Shown here piece by piece: positions 10,530 through 21,804 of a stretch of 64,000 nucleotides of DNA (positions are counted from its first letter, which is position 1; every line of letters starts with the position of its first letter). Position numbers and translations under genes: made by a program. The DNA is from Trematomus loennbergii (taxonomy: Eukaryota > Chordata > Actinopteri > Perciformes > Nototheniidae), in contig JAAOOA010000086.1 in assembly GCA_012861695.1 (NCBI GenBank), forward strand, positions 2,744,422-2,808,421, given 5' to 3'. The notes beneath the pieces were generated by a model. It did no database searches. It was not told the DNA's origin and saw only the letters and a program-made list of their open reading frames with translations.

Positions 10530-12670
10530 AAATTAACCCTGAGCGAAAAAAATTGAACGCACTTAGCACAGAACTCACGTTAAAATACCCTTATTACTGA
10601 TCGGATCTGCACAAACAAGATACTGATTAGCAAGCTGAGATTCCACAGATTCCAGACATATAAGTATCATCACTGAGCGATCAGAAGTCGCGGCGAAACG
10701 ACAACAAACAACAACAAAGAAATTAGCTTTACGGAGCCAAAACGTCTTACCGTTGTTGTTTTCTTATCAAAAGTTGTGTTCAATGCATAGACTGTATATA
10801 TAAATGGCAACACAGTCTCACTCCCTGAACGTCCAGGAGCGACGCTTGGTCAGGGTCCTATGGCGTGCAGTTGTGACGCGCCGAGTCTCCTTCAGCTTCA
10901 TAAACGGACGCAAAGAGCTTTCAACTGATTGCAATGTATTCCCATCGGCGGCGGTATTTGACGCTCAGGGAAGCACCGCATGGTCCATGTCGGCGGTTTA
11001 AAGGCAATGTGAGCGTCCATTCCCATTGGATAACGGAGGATTTTACACCCGGAAGTAAGTATTCTCCTTACTGTCGATTGATTTTACAGTGATATCTGCA
11101 CTACTCATCAACTCAAAAACACCAGATTATCCTTGTTAATTACACAACATTGATTGGTTTAAATTGTGTGCAATGCTTTTGTATTTTTCCCCTTCGATTC
11201 GGAGAAACAAATATTTTTTCGGAGTTTAGGATGGCAGAAGACACTACACTACCCAGAATCCTCAGCTATCGTTTAGGACTACACCATGTGCTTTGTTGAC
11301 AAACCCCGTGATTAGTTCTCAAGCTCTGTGATTGGTTGACCTCCAACTGCATTCCATATGAAAAAAAACGTTTCGTAAAAGATAAAATCATACTTTATTC
11401 AGCAGTGCTTGCTTTACTCTTTGAAAGTCATCACATGAATGCATTGTAATAAATGGTTGGCTGCATTAAATATTACACATCTGTCGTAGTTCTTTATTTA
11501 TCTACAGAGATCGGGCCTCAGAATAGACCGGAAACTATTCTTTTACCGTTCTGTTTTAATTTCACAATAAAGTTAGTAGTAATATTTTGTTTTGATATTA
11601 TTGTTTTTTATTAACTACTAGACCGCTGGGTCATGTTAAGACCATCTTTTCTGTGTTGCTGTGGGTTTTTTACATCGCTTTTGTGTTACAAATATCAAAA
11701 CAATAACAAATATATCCGTCGTAAACTAAACCAGAAACAGCAGTATATTTTATTTTGTTAACACTGTAAACTTGACAGCTTTTTAACCCAAACCACCTAC
11801 TGGTTAAAGCACGTTATTACACGTTTAGAGTAATTGCAATGCAGGTAGATTGTGTTGCTTTTTAATGACTTTTAAAATGCCTTTTTCTTAATGTCTTTCA
11901 TTTTTGTAAAGCACTTTTGAATGTGTTATATTTTATGAAAACATTTAAATATTAAGAGTACATACAAAATAGGAGGAAAGTAGAAGGTCAATGATAGAAA
12001 TATAGAATAGAAAATATCAAGAAGATACTGTAAATGTATCTAGAATAAAACAGTTTAGTGCCGGATGTACAAAGATATTAATAGGAGGATGTGCAAAACA
12101 GACAAACTAATTAGGCTTTATTTAAACATTAAATAATACTTTAGGTTAAGGTCTTCTTTTAAATACATGTAAGCAAAAAGCTTTGGGGGTATCTATATTA
12201 AGCCTGACAAAGTACTTAACGTTTAATATATTGCATGGTTTGTTTTGGGACTTGACAATCAACTTTCCTGCAATGTTAACTATGTTGAAGCACTTATTTT
12301 AACCGATATTATACATATTTATTATACTCTTATAAGATGTATGTAGATAGAATAAGAAATGTGCAGAATATGACAGTTTAATGGTGGAGGTACACACATA
12401 TTGATAGATGTCTTGTTGAGGAACCTATGACCCAAGTTTGTCATCATTGCATAACTACACCGTAGTTGTGTATATGATATTTCAATAAACCTTTGAAAAT
12501 CTTGAAATCTTGAAAGGGATGTGCAAAATAGCCATTATATACAGTTTTTGATGAACAATTAGAGAATAACGAGTAATGAATATGCTTTATAGGGATCTGC
12601 AGATACATTTTTTGTCTTCTCAAGCACCAACTATCAAATATCTCGCCTGATTGTTTGCACTTGACAATCA
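10530..12670. other. unassigned AT-rich intergenic sequence
   Basis: I see no gene. The part at 10,800-11,050 is GC-richer with CpGs (GTTGTGACGCGCCGAG, ATCGGCGGCGG) and could be a decayed DNA element. No termini can be matched. Confidence 0.4.
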
Positions 12671-12674
12671 CCTT

Positions 12675-12785
12675 CACTGAATTTTACTCAGGTGTAACTA
12701 AAGTCTGATTTAAGGGTTGTTTATATTTCACATCATTAATCCAAATCTGTAAAGTAACTAAAATAAATGTAGTAAAAATACCAGG
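12675..12785. repeat. fragment of hAT MITE family (47.6 kb type)
   Basis: ACTAAAGTCTGATTTAAG and TATATTTCACATCATTAATC match the interior of the element at 47,588-48,108 in the same orientation. Confidence 0.7.
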
Positions 12786-12806
12786 TTAACCTTAAAGAAA
12801 GCCCTC

Positions 12807-12950
12807 AGGATTATAAAAGACCCCCATCACCCCAGCCACAAACTGTTCTGTCTGCTGCCGTCTGGCAGGCGGTACCGCAGCATCCGGACTAAAACCACCA
12901 GACTCAGGGACAGCTTCATCCCACAGGCCAGAAGACTATTAAACACCTGA
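12807..12950 (+). pseudogene. L2-like LINE, C-terminal coding end
   Basis: Forty-eight plus-strand codons with no ATG read KDPHHPSHKLFCLLPSGRRY and LRDSFIPQARRLLNT before a stop at 12,948-12,950. That is the usual C-terminal end of L2/CR1-clade reverse transcriptase proteins (the PSGRRYRSIR and SFIPQA blocks). The AT-rich sequence after it (to about 13,080) is probably the 3' UTR. The copy is strongly 5' truncated. Confidence 0.8.
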
Positions 12951-13114
12951 ACTTTGAAACAACATCCATAACATTCATCTGGCTGCTACTTAGAAATTAT
13001 TTGTCTAATATATCATATTCAATCGACTTATATATAGACTCTTATTGCACTTTTACTTTTACTATTTTTCTTTTTGTATTTACTTGCACTATTTTTTCTG
13101 TGTATCTGTTTTAT

Positions 13115-14520
13115 AGAGTGGCGAAGTCCCTCCCTTTCCGGTGGACCTCCATGGGACCTTATTTCGGAAAAAATATGTATTGAAGTCAATGGAGAGAGAA
13201 AGATTATCTTTCGATCACGTTTGAATTGTGCCACGAATTACACATATGATGTTTGTCAATTTAAAAGCTAATTTTGCAAGTAAAAAAAAAAAATGTGTCG
13301 TAAAACTGTGAAGTAACACATTTTTTTGTGTGAAACGCTCAATGAACTACATCTTTTGCACAACAACACACGTCACCAAGATGGCCGTCACTACTGTCTT
13401 GTCAAAAAAGGGATTGACTACCCTCACTATCACCACAATGAAACACGTCCAGAAGAATGTCATGCAAAGCTGCCTGCCTGCCTTCCTTTGATTCTCTCTG
13501 AACTGCCTGATCTTTTTAATGTTTAATGTCAACCATTTGTGCAGATAGCATGAAGTAGAAAAGATCGCCAATGCTAATGTAGCGTTAGCGTTAGCATTAG
13601 CATTTCCCCCGGGCTTAAATGGTGTATTATAGAATGATCACACCGGTGTGACAGTACTCTTCAAAGGGTTCACGAAATATGACACTACTCTTACTGTTTA
13701 ACATTTGGGTTACTTAAAGGTGGGGTAGGTAATTTTGGAGAAACCAGCTCGAGTGTGCTAGAATTTGAAAATACACAGCCGGAAAAAATCTCCCACTTCC
13801 TTACAGAGCCCCTCCTCCAACACACACGAACGCGCACATGACCAATGAGGGCACGAGATAAGTTTGTGCACAGATGGAAGGCTGACAGGCAGGTAGGCCA
13901 TCCAGTTATTTTAGCCGAGCCGGCTAAAATGATTGGTCGTGCTTTTTACAGTACTACGGCTTCCACAGATTACATTTTTTTATGGATTTTTTGTCAAAGC
14001 ACTTAAGATATTCATTGCTATCGGGATGGTAAGAGCATTCCATGGAATATAACAAAAAGTGTATCTCAAGCCGGTTTCTCAAACTTACCTACCCCACCTT
14101 TAATGTTACTTCATGTTAAGGCTAATAAAAATGACAAGGCTAAGCCGGCTGTAATGCTAACTAACGTGCTTGCTACTAGCTAGGTAGCTAACTTGATCCA
14201 GCCATTCCTGGTCCTTTCATCAGACGGGAAGCGAAAGAACGAGCAAGACCCATTGCTGGTATGATAACAACCTGGTACTAAGCACACAGGCATCTTGTTA
14301 AAGTTATCTTATCTTAGCTATCTCTATTTTAGTGGAGGAAAACAATTGTGACATCAGTTATGAGTGACATCACTTACGCGACTCTGGGATTTGTAGTCTT
14401 TCTAGTTGCGTATTTTTCATAGTCTTATATTTCAACAGTTTTACGACAAACTGTGACTTTTTGACATGGAAATGATTTTTAAGATTGACAAACATCATAT
14501 GTGTAATTCATGCGACTGTT
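13115..14520. mobile_element. DNA element with ~90-bp inverted arms
   Basis: The left arm at about 13,225-13,320 (AATTACACATATGATGTTTG, then GTCGTAAAACTGTGAAG) is matched in inverse by the right arm at about 14,430-14,512. The ends outside the arms are unclear. The interior holds the TTAA-flanked MITE at 13,718-14,099 and GCTA-rich words (13,570-13,605, 14,150-14,190). No transposase is seen. Confidence 0.6.
13714..14103. mobile_element. piggyBac-type MITE (382 bp), TTAA TSD
   Basis: The element runs 13,718-14,099. It begins AGGTGGGGTAGGTAATTT and ends, inverted, with AGGTGGGGTAGGTAAGTT. TTAA stands at both edges (13,714-13,717 and 14,100-14,103). TTAA duplication is typical of piggyBac-like and some other superfamilies, and no transposase is present to decide. 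Confidence 0.85.
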
Positions 14521-14697
14521 TATCTCCTCTTGTCTCTGTGTGTGTTTGAATCTATCGTGCTGACTCACTGACTGCACCGATTTGATTGGCTGAGTAGCGT
14601 CACCTCCTAAAAACATTAAAAAATAACTTTTTTAAACCTTTTTATCTTTATGTTTTAAACATTTTTCTTTTTACATTTTCAACATCGTGGATGAATC

Positions 14698-15197
14698 CTT
14701 ATATGCAGGGGTGCACATAACTGGTACGCAGGTACGCATGCGCGGCAACAATCTGAAATGCGTACCGTCACTTGTGTCACAAAGCGCATTTGCGTACCGA
14801 CGTACTTGTGAAGCTTTTCCAGAAGGCGGTTAGTTCACCGGACGACAGAGTCGGTCCCCGTGTGCGCAGACAGGGCTGCTGTTAACGTCGGTCTGTACAG
14901 CAGCCCTGCGCTAAAACAGCTGATCACAACGTTCACACGCTCCGCGGTCACGAAGCTCTGTACTCCACTACCACCCCTCCCCCCCGTTGACAATCGCGAA
15001 ACGCTGTACTCCACCTCCCCCCCCCGTTGACAATCGCGAAGCGCTGCCCCCCCCCCCCTCGTTGACAATCGTGAAGCGCTGTACTCCACCCCCCCCCCCT
15101 CCGTTGACAATCGCCAGAAGTTGGAGTACCAAACACTTACTCCAGGTACTCATCTGAGTACCTCACTGAGAAAGTTGTGTGCACCCCTGCTTATATG
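14698..15197. mobile_element. hAT MITE (484 bp) with internal minisatellite
   Basis: The element runs 14,706-15,189. It starts CAGGGGTGCACATAACT and ends GTTGTGTGCACCCCTG, with an exact TSD CTTATATG at 14,698-14,705 and 15,190-15,197. About 14,975-15,115 holds four units of a variable repeat built on CGTTGACAATCGCGAAGCGC plus C-runs. Copy B of the host relic has the single, empty target near 49,668. Confidence 0.93.
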
Positions 15198-15320
15198 CTC
15201 CCGGCAACACACTGAACATCAACTTTGCCTCCTTATTACACTCACCCCTACTTTAGTGCTGGGAACAATGAGTCTACGTCTTTGATGCGCACAGGCGGAT
15301 GATGCGGGGATCAGAGTCTT

Positions 15321-15954
15321 GCGGGGATCAGAGTCCTGCATCGGGTCGGGTACCCGACAGGTGACCCGCAAAAAAAGTGATTCGCGGGTGGTATTTTTTT
15401 CAAACATTTTTTTCCGGGTTCGGTTCTGGGTAAAATAAAGAATATGCGGGTCGGGTCGCGGGTGTTGCATAATAAATATATTTAAATAATAATAATTTAA
15501 TTTAATGTTTAAAGATTCCTCAGACCTCTCCCCCGCGGGACCGCGCATAATCATAACCTCTGCACCGCATCAATCTGCTGCTGAGCGCGCCACATTCGAA
15601 ATGGCTGAGGTGAAGCTCTAGCGGAGAATACAGCATTCTACAGTAAATAACTCTTCCTCAAGAGCAAAATCCAACGTCTGGGAGGGTTTTGGTGTCATCC
15701 TAGATGGAGAAAATAACCAACATCCCACGCTTTTGAGCCAAATACGCAACTGCGTGTGTTAATAATTGCATGTTTTCACTGCTCCTAGGATATGCGGGTT
15801 CAGGTAGGTTTGCGGATCTTGTGCCGACGGGTCGGGTCGGTTTGCGGAACTAATTGGCAATATATGTGCGGGTGGCGGGGCGGGTTCGGTATTGCACGTC
15901 GCGGGTGCGGGGCGGGTCTTGAAAATCAGACCCGTGCAGGACTCTGGCGGGGAT
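15321..15954. mobile_element. hAT MITE (618 bp) with extra target copy
   Basis: The element runs 15,329-15,946. Its ends are CAGAGTCCTGCA and TGCAGGACTCTG, and an exact TSD GCGGGGAT lies at 15,321-15,328 and 15,947-15,954. Subterminal CGGGTCGGG words repeat at both sides. A third GCGGGGAT followed by CAGAGTCTT stands just upstream at 15,304-15,320. Confidence 0.92.
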
Positions 15955-16702
15955 GCAATGTAGACTAAAGACTAAATGTAGAATAAACGCAGATCACCCT
16001 CTGGCTGCAGCCTTGACCGGTACTTGCTTTTGATCAAAGTCAATGCGGAAAACCCACACTCACACTACAACCTTTTTGGCGAGGTGGGGGAACTCGGTCT
16101 CCACAGACAGCCAAAAGTGTGCAAGTGACACTTTACTCATCTTGTTCTCGTTATTTTTTTCTCATGCTCCCCATCCTCTGAAGCCCTCTGCCGCCCCCCC
16201 AGGGAGGCGCACCTCACACTTTGAAAACCGCTGGTCTAAAGCATTTATTTCACACATGTTCCCCTCTCATATTCACAGTGTGGATCAATTGAGACAGCGT
16301 GGTGTCCAGGGAGCTGCAGAGACTTTGGGAGAAACCTCAGCGTGACGGATGTCCTGTCTGTGGGTTTGGCTGGAGAGGACTGAGGTGGAGCGGTCTTTCT
16401 CTGGGAGGAGGACCAGGCCTGATGAAGAAACCAACAAACTGCATCTGTGAGCCTATACTGGGCACAGCTGTCACAAACAAATGATGGTCCTGTTTGACTA
16501 CACACTATTCAGTGTGCAGATCTTTGTGTTCACAATAAAAGAGTAGTTTCTTAGTGAATGTCTTGTGAGTCTTTAATCTCATATCAGTTTTTCATTTTCT
16601 TCTTGCCCCTCGGAGAAAACGGTGAGGCAGTTGTGTCCTTCAGGTATGTCCTTTCCTAACAGAAATGACAAGAAACATAAAACATATGACATTATTGCAG
16701 AG

Positions 16703-17303
16703 TAACGGAGCATCCACACAGCAGCGTTAAAAAAAATCTTGGAGGTGGGCGTATCTAAAGCTTGGGGATTTTTTGCGAGCAACGCGACCAACAACCAATC
16801 TCATGAATCTCCCGCCTCCGACATACAAAGCAAAAAAGCCGAAGTAAACTGGATATAAACTCCCCAAACAGGCGAAAACCAACCACTGTCTCTGCCACCT
16901 CCCTCCATGCCTGGCTCCTCCGGTTTGTATCCCGGTAGGTAAATAGGGACTGGTCATAAAGCACCGGGTGATTCCCTACTGCTATAATTAATTTCTCCTC
17001 CATTTTTTGGAATATGAGGAAATGACCCGCGGTATGTCTCTCCCAGCATACACACGGTTTGATTGGCTAGCGTGTGTACTGTCAGATTTGCATTAACGGG
17101 ATTTGATTGGCTGATGCTTCCACCTCAGCTTCAAAAGTTGAACATTGCTCAACTTTTGAATCCTAAGATGCCTGGAAATCTCCGCTCTGCTTCCCACAAT
17201 GCAGTTCGGCGAAAAGTGAGGCAAAGTGACGTCACCCCATTCAAAGTGAATGGGCAGAAGCGTTGGAAGATTTTTTTAACGCTGCTGTGTGGACGGGCCG
17301 TAA
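16703..17303. mobile_element. PIF/Harbinger-like MITE (595 bp), TAA TSD
   Basis: The element runs 16,706-17,300. The two ends are inverted copies over about 35 bp, with the shared core TCCACACAGCAGCGTTAAAA. TAA stands at 16,703-16,705 and 17,301-17,303. No transposase is present. Confidence 0.88.
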
Positions 17304-18838
17304 GTGTGTTATTTATGAAAGATGTGCGTTAGAGGGCTGTAGAAATAAATATAACATTATTTGAATGTGTTTTTGAAATTCATCACTTCATCACACAAAG
17401 ATAATCAGATTATGAATGAGTTAATCAACATTAAAATATATGTTATTATTAAAATAATATTCAACTGTTATCAGAACTTAGTGCAACTGTAGTGTTATGC
17501 TGTTCGGTTGTCTCACTGCAAGAACCACTTTTACCACGTTTTTACAGACAATATGTAGAGACAAATGGTAGTAATTTTCACAAAGTAAAATAATAATTGC
17601 CTTAAGTACATTGACATGTGAAAGCTGACAAAAGAATCATGTTGCTTGTTGCTTGTTCAAATCTAAATGTAACTTTTTGCAAGGAAGGAACAGTCAACTT
17701 CCTTGATGTGTCAGAATTTAGTCATGTTTAATGGAATGTATATCAGTGTATTATAGTTGTTACTTTATCTATTTAAACCAGAACGTTTCTCAATTCTTTG
17801 TACAGTATGAAAGGGGTTTTTGTACCTTTGAGTCCATGCTGAAGTTCACTGATGTTAGGAATAGCAGGTCTGTCTCTCGTGGTCAGCATCCTCTGGTCTG
17901 TCTGCATCACCTGGATACTTTAAACAAACAGATATTAAAGTAACAATGTGTTGGTCACAGACTTTTTTACATGCAAACGTCATGTAATAATCTTTTTGAT
18001 TATCCTTAAAAAAAAGTGCTGGATATCACAGCCTTTACTGTATCTTATCAGTTGGATTGTGTATTATTGTATAGTTGGGGTCCTTTTTATTTTACTGTTA
18101 CTGTACTTTGGAATAGTTGTTCATGAGACAGTCAAATTAAATATGTCCTATGCCATATTCACATTCATTTGTAACACACACGTAAGGGTAACATTCTGGA
18201 ACCATCTGGAAATGTGAGATTCATATTTTTCAGATACACAGATCTTATAGTGAGGTTAATCTCATATACAGTACGCTGCTCTTCAACACTAGCTGTCTGC
18301 ATTGTCGAGCATAGCGAATTTAAATCAACAATATCAATGCATACAGTTACCTAACTAGCAAACTAACTAATGTACGAGGATGACCTTATTTTACCAACCT
18401 CACACAGAAGCCGTTTGTTCTACAGTATAATCCTTCTTAATGTTTTACACTTCTCTAATATGTTTTAACTTGTATGCTACCGATAGCATCATTAGCACAG
18501 ATGTAGCTTAGCTGAATAAAAAGACCAGTAAGAAATAAAGTGCTTGAATTTCACTTACGAAGAAACTGCATTCAGGGACGGTCTGTTTTAACCGCAGAGC
18601 CATAAGATAAGTCCGATATTTAAATGAAGAATACTCCACCAGGCACCAACACAGCAAACACATCAACGAGTTCAAGTTGTGTTCCCCGCATCAGCCTCGC
18701 AGCCTCGCCCCTGTAGCATCCGGGAGCTTACTGAGCTAACGGAGCTACTAGCAGAGAGACAGAAAGCTAGAAGCAGCACTCACTGCAGAGACCTGTCACT
18801 CAAGCTGACCACGCCCTAATTTATGCAAAAACGTTAAG
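17304..18838. other. unassigned intergenic sequence
   Basis: AT-rich sequence without a convincing gene. Small plus-strand frames at 17,731-17,943 and 17,948-18,217 lack support from codon use or known motifs. Confidence 0.45.
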
Positions 18839-19364
18839 ACCTAATACAGGGGTGCCCACACTTTTTCAGCTTGGGAGCTACTTTTAAAATGACCAAGTCT
18901 AAGTGATCTACCTACAGGGCCGCCCCTGCCCAAAGTCATGTGGTGAGGCCCTGTGTGTTGCGAGAGTGGGGGGGGGGGCTAGTGGACAGCGAGCACCGGA
19001 ACCTCGAAGCGGAAACTGTGGCGTGCTTACACTTATTGTGCCGCATTTGCGCTTCAGATGAGGAGGTGAGGCCCCCCTTATACCCTTTCTTTAGTAGAAT
19101 TGTATAAATTGGAAGGCTAACTAGGTAATCAGCTTGCCGGTGATTTGCAGCTGGCGCAGTTGACCACGCATGCGTGGTGAACTGCGTGTTAGAAAATATG
19201 AGATTTCAGACTGGCTTACCTGTACGTCAATCAAGTGGCAAATGCCATAGTAACGATGGATGATCGGCTAACTTTTTTTTTTCAATGCCATGCACTCTAC
19301 CCACACTACCTTCGCGATCGACCGGTCGATCGCGATCGACGTATTGGGCACCCCTGACCTAATA
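18839..19364. mobile_element. hAT MITE (510 bp) with perfect TSD and palindromic subterminus
   Basis: The element runs 18,847-19,356. It starts CAGGGGTGCCCA and ends TGGGCACCCCTG, with TSD ACCTAATA at 18,839-18,846 and 19,357-19,364. A perfect 24-bp palindrome built from overlapping CGATCG words lies at 19,312-19,335. Confidence 0.93.
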
Positions 19365-19666
19365 TAACTAAAAAGGTTATGTTATAAAACAATTCACCCC
19401 CCACACAGTTGTCATTAAGGGGGAATCTAACTATACAGAGAATATGGTTTTTTGAACCACGATGTAAACATGTTTATTTCTGCTGTAAAGTTGGTCATTT
19501 GGGGTCTATGGAAATTGCTCCCTTCTGCAGACTGCTCTGACTGGCCACTAGATGAACTGCAGTTTGAGGCACTTCCTTATTGGCCTCCCGGCTCTACCCA
19601 AGATTTGCCGGCTGCTTGGTTCAATGGCATTAAAACGATAAAAACGCTGCTGAAGTTGAATCCATA

Positions 19667-21033
19667 GGTTAATCCAGCGTTTCTCAAAGTGTGGGGTGGG
19701 GCGCAGAGATGTGATAGGTGGGTCGCGAATGGACGCGATGAACGGGAGATTTTATTTTTTTTTTTTAACGGTAGTGGATTGTTACAGCCGGAGACTCGCA
19801 ACAGCGGTGGACTTTCACAGCGCCGCTGCGCCGGAAGCGGTACCGGCGCAGCGGTACCGCAGAAAGTCCACGGCCCACCTATGCCAGAGCCAGCGGCCCA
19901 CCGAAGGCAGCAGCCCACCAACGGCAGCGGCCCACCGGGAAAAGTCCCGAATCTCCCGATAGCCAATCCGATCCTGCTTACACACACACAACTGAAACCA
20001 AAATCATTTACAGACATATGTAAAAATCTCTCATACACACATGTGAAACGCTCTCACACACACACACACACACAACAGCGTTGCAGTCGGGAAGAAAAGC
20101 AATGTGGAGCAGCACCTCACCACTTCATAAGGAGTTTAACCATGACACTTTTCGAAATCCCGTATGTGTCCCCCCACTTTACAAATAGGCCTATGTTTAT
20201 TATTATTTTTTAACGCAAGCCGTCATCGCTACGGAGGAGCACACAGCCTCTGTGAGCGAGCGAGACAGAGAGCGAGAGAGAGAGAGAGAGTACACCTTTA
20301 TCTATTTAATATAGCCTAGTTGTAAAGAATAAAGTAAGAAATCATTCCAATGTGTACTATCGGACAGTAAAAAAAAAAACTGTTTAAAAGGCGAGTGATT
20401 AGTAAAATATGCATAAATAAAAAGAAAGAATGCTAGGTAACATAAGATAAGAATAAACTAGTTCAAATGATTTGTTGTTGGTTGTGATCATATTCTAAAG
20501 ATGTTTGGATTATTGAAAAGTATAAAGCTCTCTTTCATATGAGTGTTGAGAGCTGTATCCATAAATTCATCTTGTGCTCAAAGTGCACCAGATTGATTCA
20601 ACATTTTAAAAAAATCTTGCATGCCCCCCGGACCCCCCTAGAGGATGTGAGGTCCACCCCCAAATAAAGCAGGCTAAAATAATTAAATTGCATACATTTT
20701 ATTTGAGTAAACACTGAAAACTCACTGTCCCACAGACCCAAACAGCACACAAAGGTTAAAGGTAAGCATATAATAATGTTAAAATGTGCTAAATATATAC
20801 ACTGCAAGAAAACCAATAAAAGAGGAGTAAAAGTAGCTCACGACTTGTTTTTTTTTTGAAAGTAGCTCTCTCCTAAAAAAGGTTGGAGACCCCTGCTATA
20901 GAACGATACATTTGACCATTTGAAGCTTGGCCTACCATTTCATTGGAGCGATGAGGAACAGGTGGGGCTTGAAAAGGCCCACCTGTTCAAAGTGGGGAAT
21001 GACAGAAAAAGTTTGAGAACCACTGGGCTAATC
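19667..21033. mobile_element. hAT-type element (1,351 bp)
   Basis: The element runs 19,675-21,025. It starts CAGCGTTTCTCAAAGTGTGG and ends AAAGTTTGAGAACCACTG. The flanks GGTTAATC (19,667-19,674) and GGCTAATC (21,026-21,033) match at 7 of 8 bases. A strong hairpin lies at 19,807-19,871, followed by short GGCAGCGGCCCACC repeats. A second hAT terminus (GGTTGGAGACCCCTG, about 20,881-20,896) shows another insertion inside whose left end I cannot find. No transposase frame is visible. Confidence 0.8.
20054..20290 (+). repeat. microsatellites (CA)n and (GA)n
   Basis: A (CA)n run lies at about 20,054-20,074 and a (GA)n run at about 20,262-20,290, both inside the hAT element at 19.7-21.0 kb. Confidence 0.9.
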
Positions 21034-21619
21034 CAATGTGTCTGTGTCACTTTGAAATGATTACTGATAATCCGTCTTTCAATCTTTATGTCAATAACAG
21101 AGATTTCCTATTAGCTGCTACGATAGCTACTAGAGTGTATGACAGCTTCCGGTTCCGGGGCATTCTGGCTACGCATCATTCATTCACCAATGGGTAATGT
21201 TTAGATGGATTTTAGGAACTTCCTCGATTCTATTGACTCTAACAGTTAAAAAGGTGTCAATCATCAAAATCGACCGACTGGGGCTAGAGATATGGAAAAT
21301 GCACCCAAATGACCCCAGAAGAGTTGTTTTTTTCTAAATCTCTCTAAAAAGGTCAAATGTCACTTGTTTTGCATCAATCTTGATACAGGGTACTTATTAT
21401 ATGTTATAGTTTGGATTCCTAAAGCTTTTAATCTACTAACCCATCATTCAAGGGTGGTTTTCTCTATATATTGATTCTGACTTTTCTACATTCAACTCAC
21501 AGGTTTGTCATTGCTTTGAAAAAAAAGATTATTAATTTACCCCTTTTAGAAGTGAAGATATAGTCAATTGTTCTGGGAATGTCATTTTCGAGCCTGAGGC
21601 CTGAAAAACAGGCTCGGGG

Positions 21620-21804
21620 CTCAACTGCAGTGGCGTAACTATCGACGGTGCAGCCGGTGCAACGCACCGGTGCCCAGAGCCGGCCAGGGGCCCATGCAAA
21701 AAAATAAATAAAATGTATATATTTTTTTTAAATATTATTTTTCAATATTAAAACAATATTTGCACCGGGGCCAATCACAACCTTGTTACGCCACTGCTCA
21801 ACTG
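21620..21804. mobile_element. short hAT MITE (169 bp)
   Basis: The element runs 21,628-21,796. Termini are CAGTGGCGTAAC and GTTACGCCACTG, with exact TSD CTCAACTG at 21,620-21,627 and 21,797-21,804. Confidence 0.93.

Larger units (their letters stand above)
8840..10530 (-). mobile_element. DIRS-type retrotransposon, collapsed copy
   Basis: Read on the minus strand, the order is a gag-like region (about 10,525-9,840), the tail of the reverse transcriptase/RNase H region (9,834-9,390), then a tyrosine recombinase start (9,400-8,870). The reverse transcriptase core is missing between gag and RNase H, so the copy is internally deleted. DIRS elements integrate by a tyrosine recombinase and not by a DDE integrase. 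That pairing (RNase H followed by a phage-integrase-like SAM-like domain) is what identifies it. Frameshifts break the frame near 10,430, 9,835 and 8,960. Confidence 0.75.
14548..16233 (-). pseudogene. hAT transposase relic, copy A (interrupted)
   Basis: The segments 14,548-14,705, 15,190-15,328 and 15,955-16,130 align in order with 49,154-49,945 (copy B). Shared text includes CTATCGTGCTGACTCACTGA, GGCAACACACTGAACATCAA, CTGGCTGCAGCCTTGACCGG and CAATGCGGAAAACCC. Copy B retains a hAT C-terminal dimerisation domain. The right end, TTTGAAAACCGCTG (about 16,220-16,233), resembles the terminus of the hAT element at 21,025. Two hAT MITEs sit in this copy and not in copy B. Confidence 0.7.

Noticed and set aside
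9698..10600. 300-codon plus-strand frame
   Set aside because: It lies antisense to the DIRS gag and RNase H regions. Its composition mirrors the GC-rich codons of the true strand and it has no domain of its own.
14835..15153. overlapping minus-strand frames with Gly-rich repeats as a repeat protein
   Set aside because: They translate the C-run minisatellite of a hAT MITE in several frames at once, with no start context.
19577..20213. long frames on both strands at 19.6-20.2 kb
   Set aside because: They cross the end of a hAT element and its hairpin. No domain is visible and the frames overlap on opposite strands.
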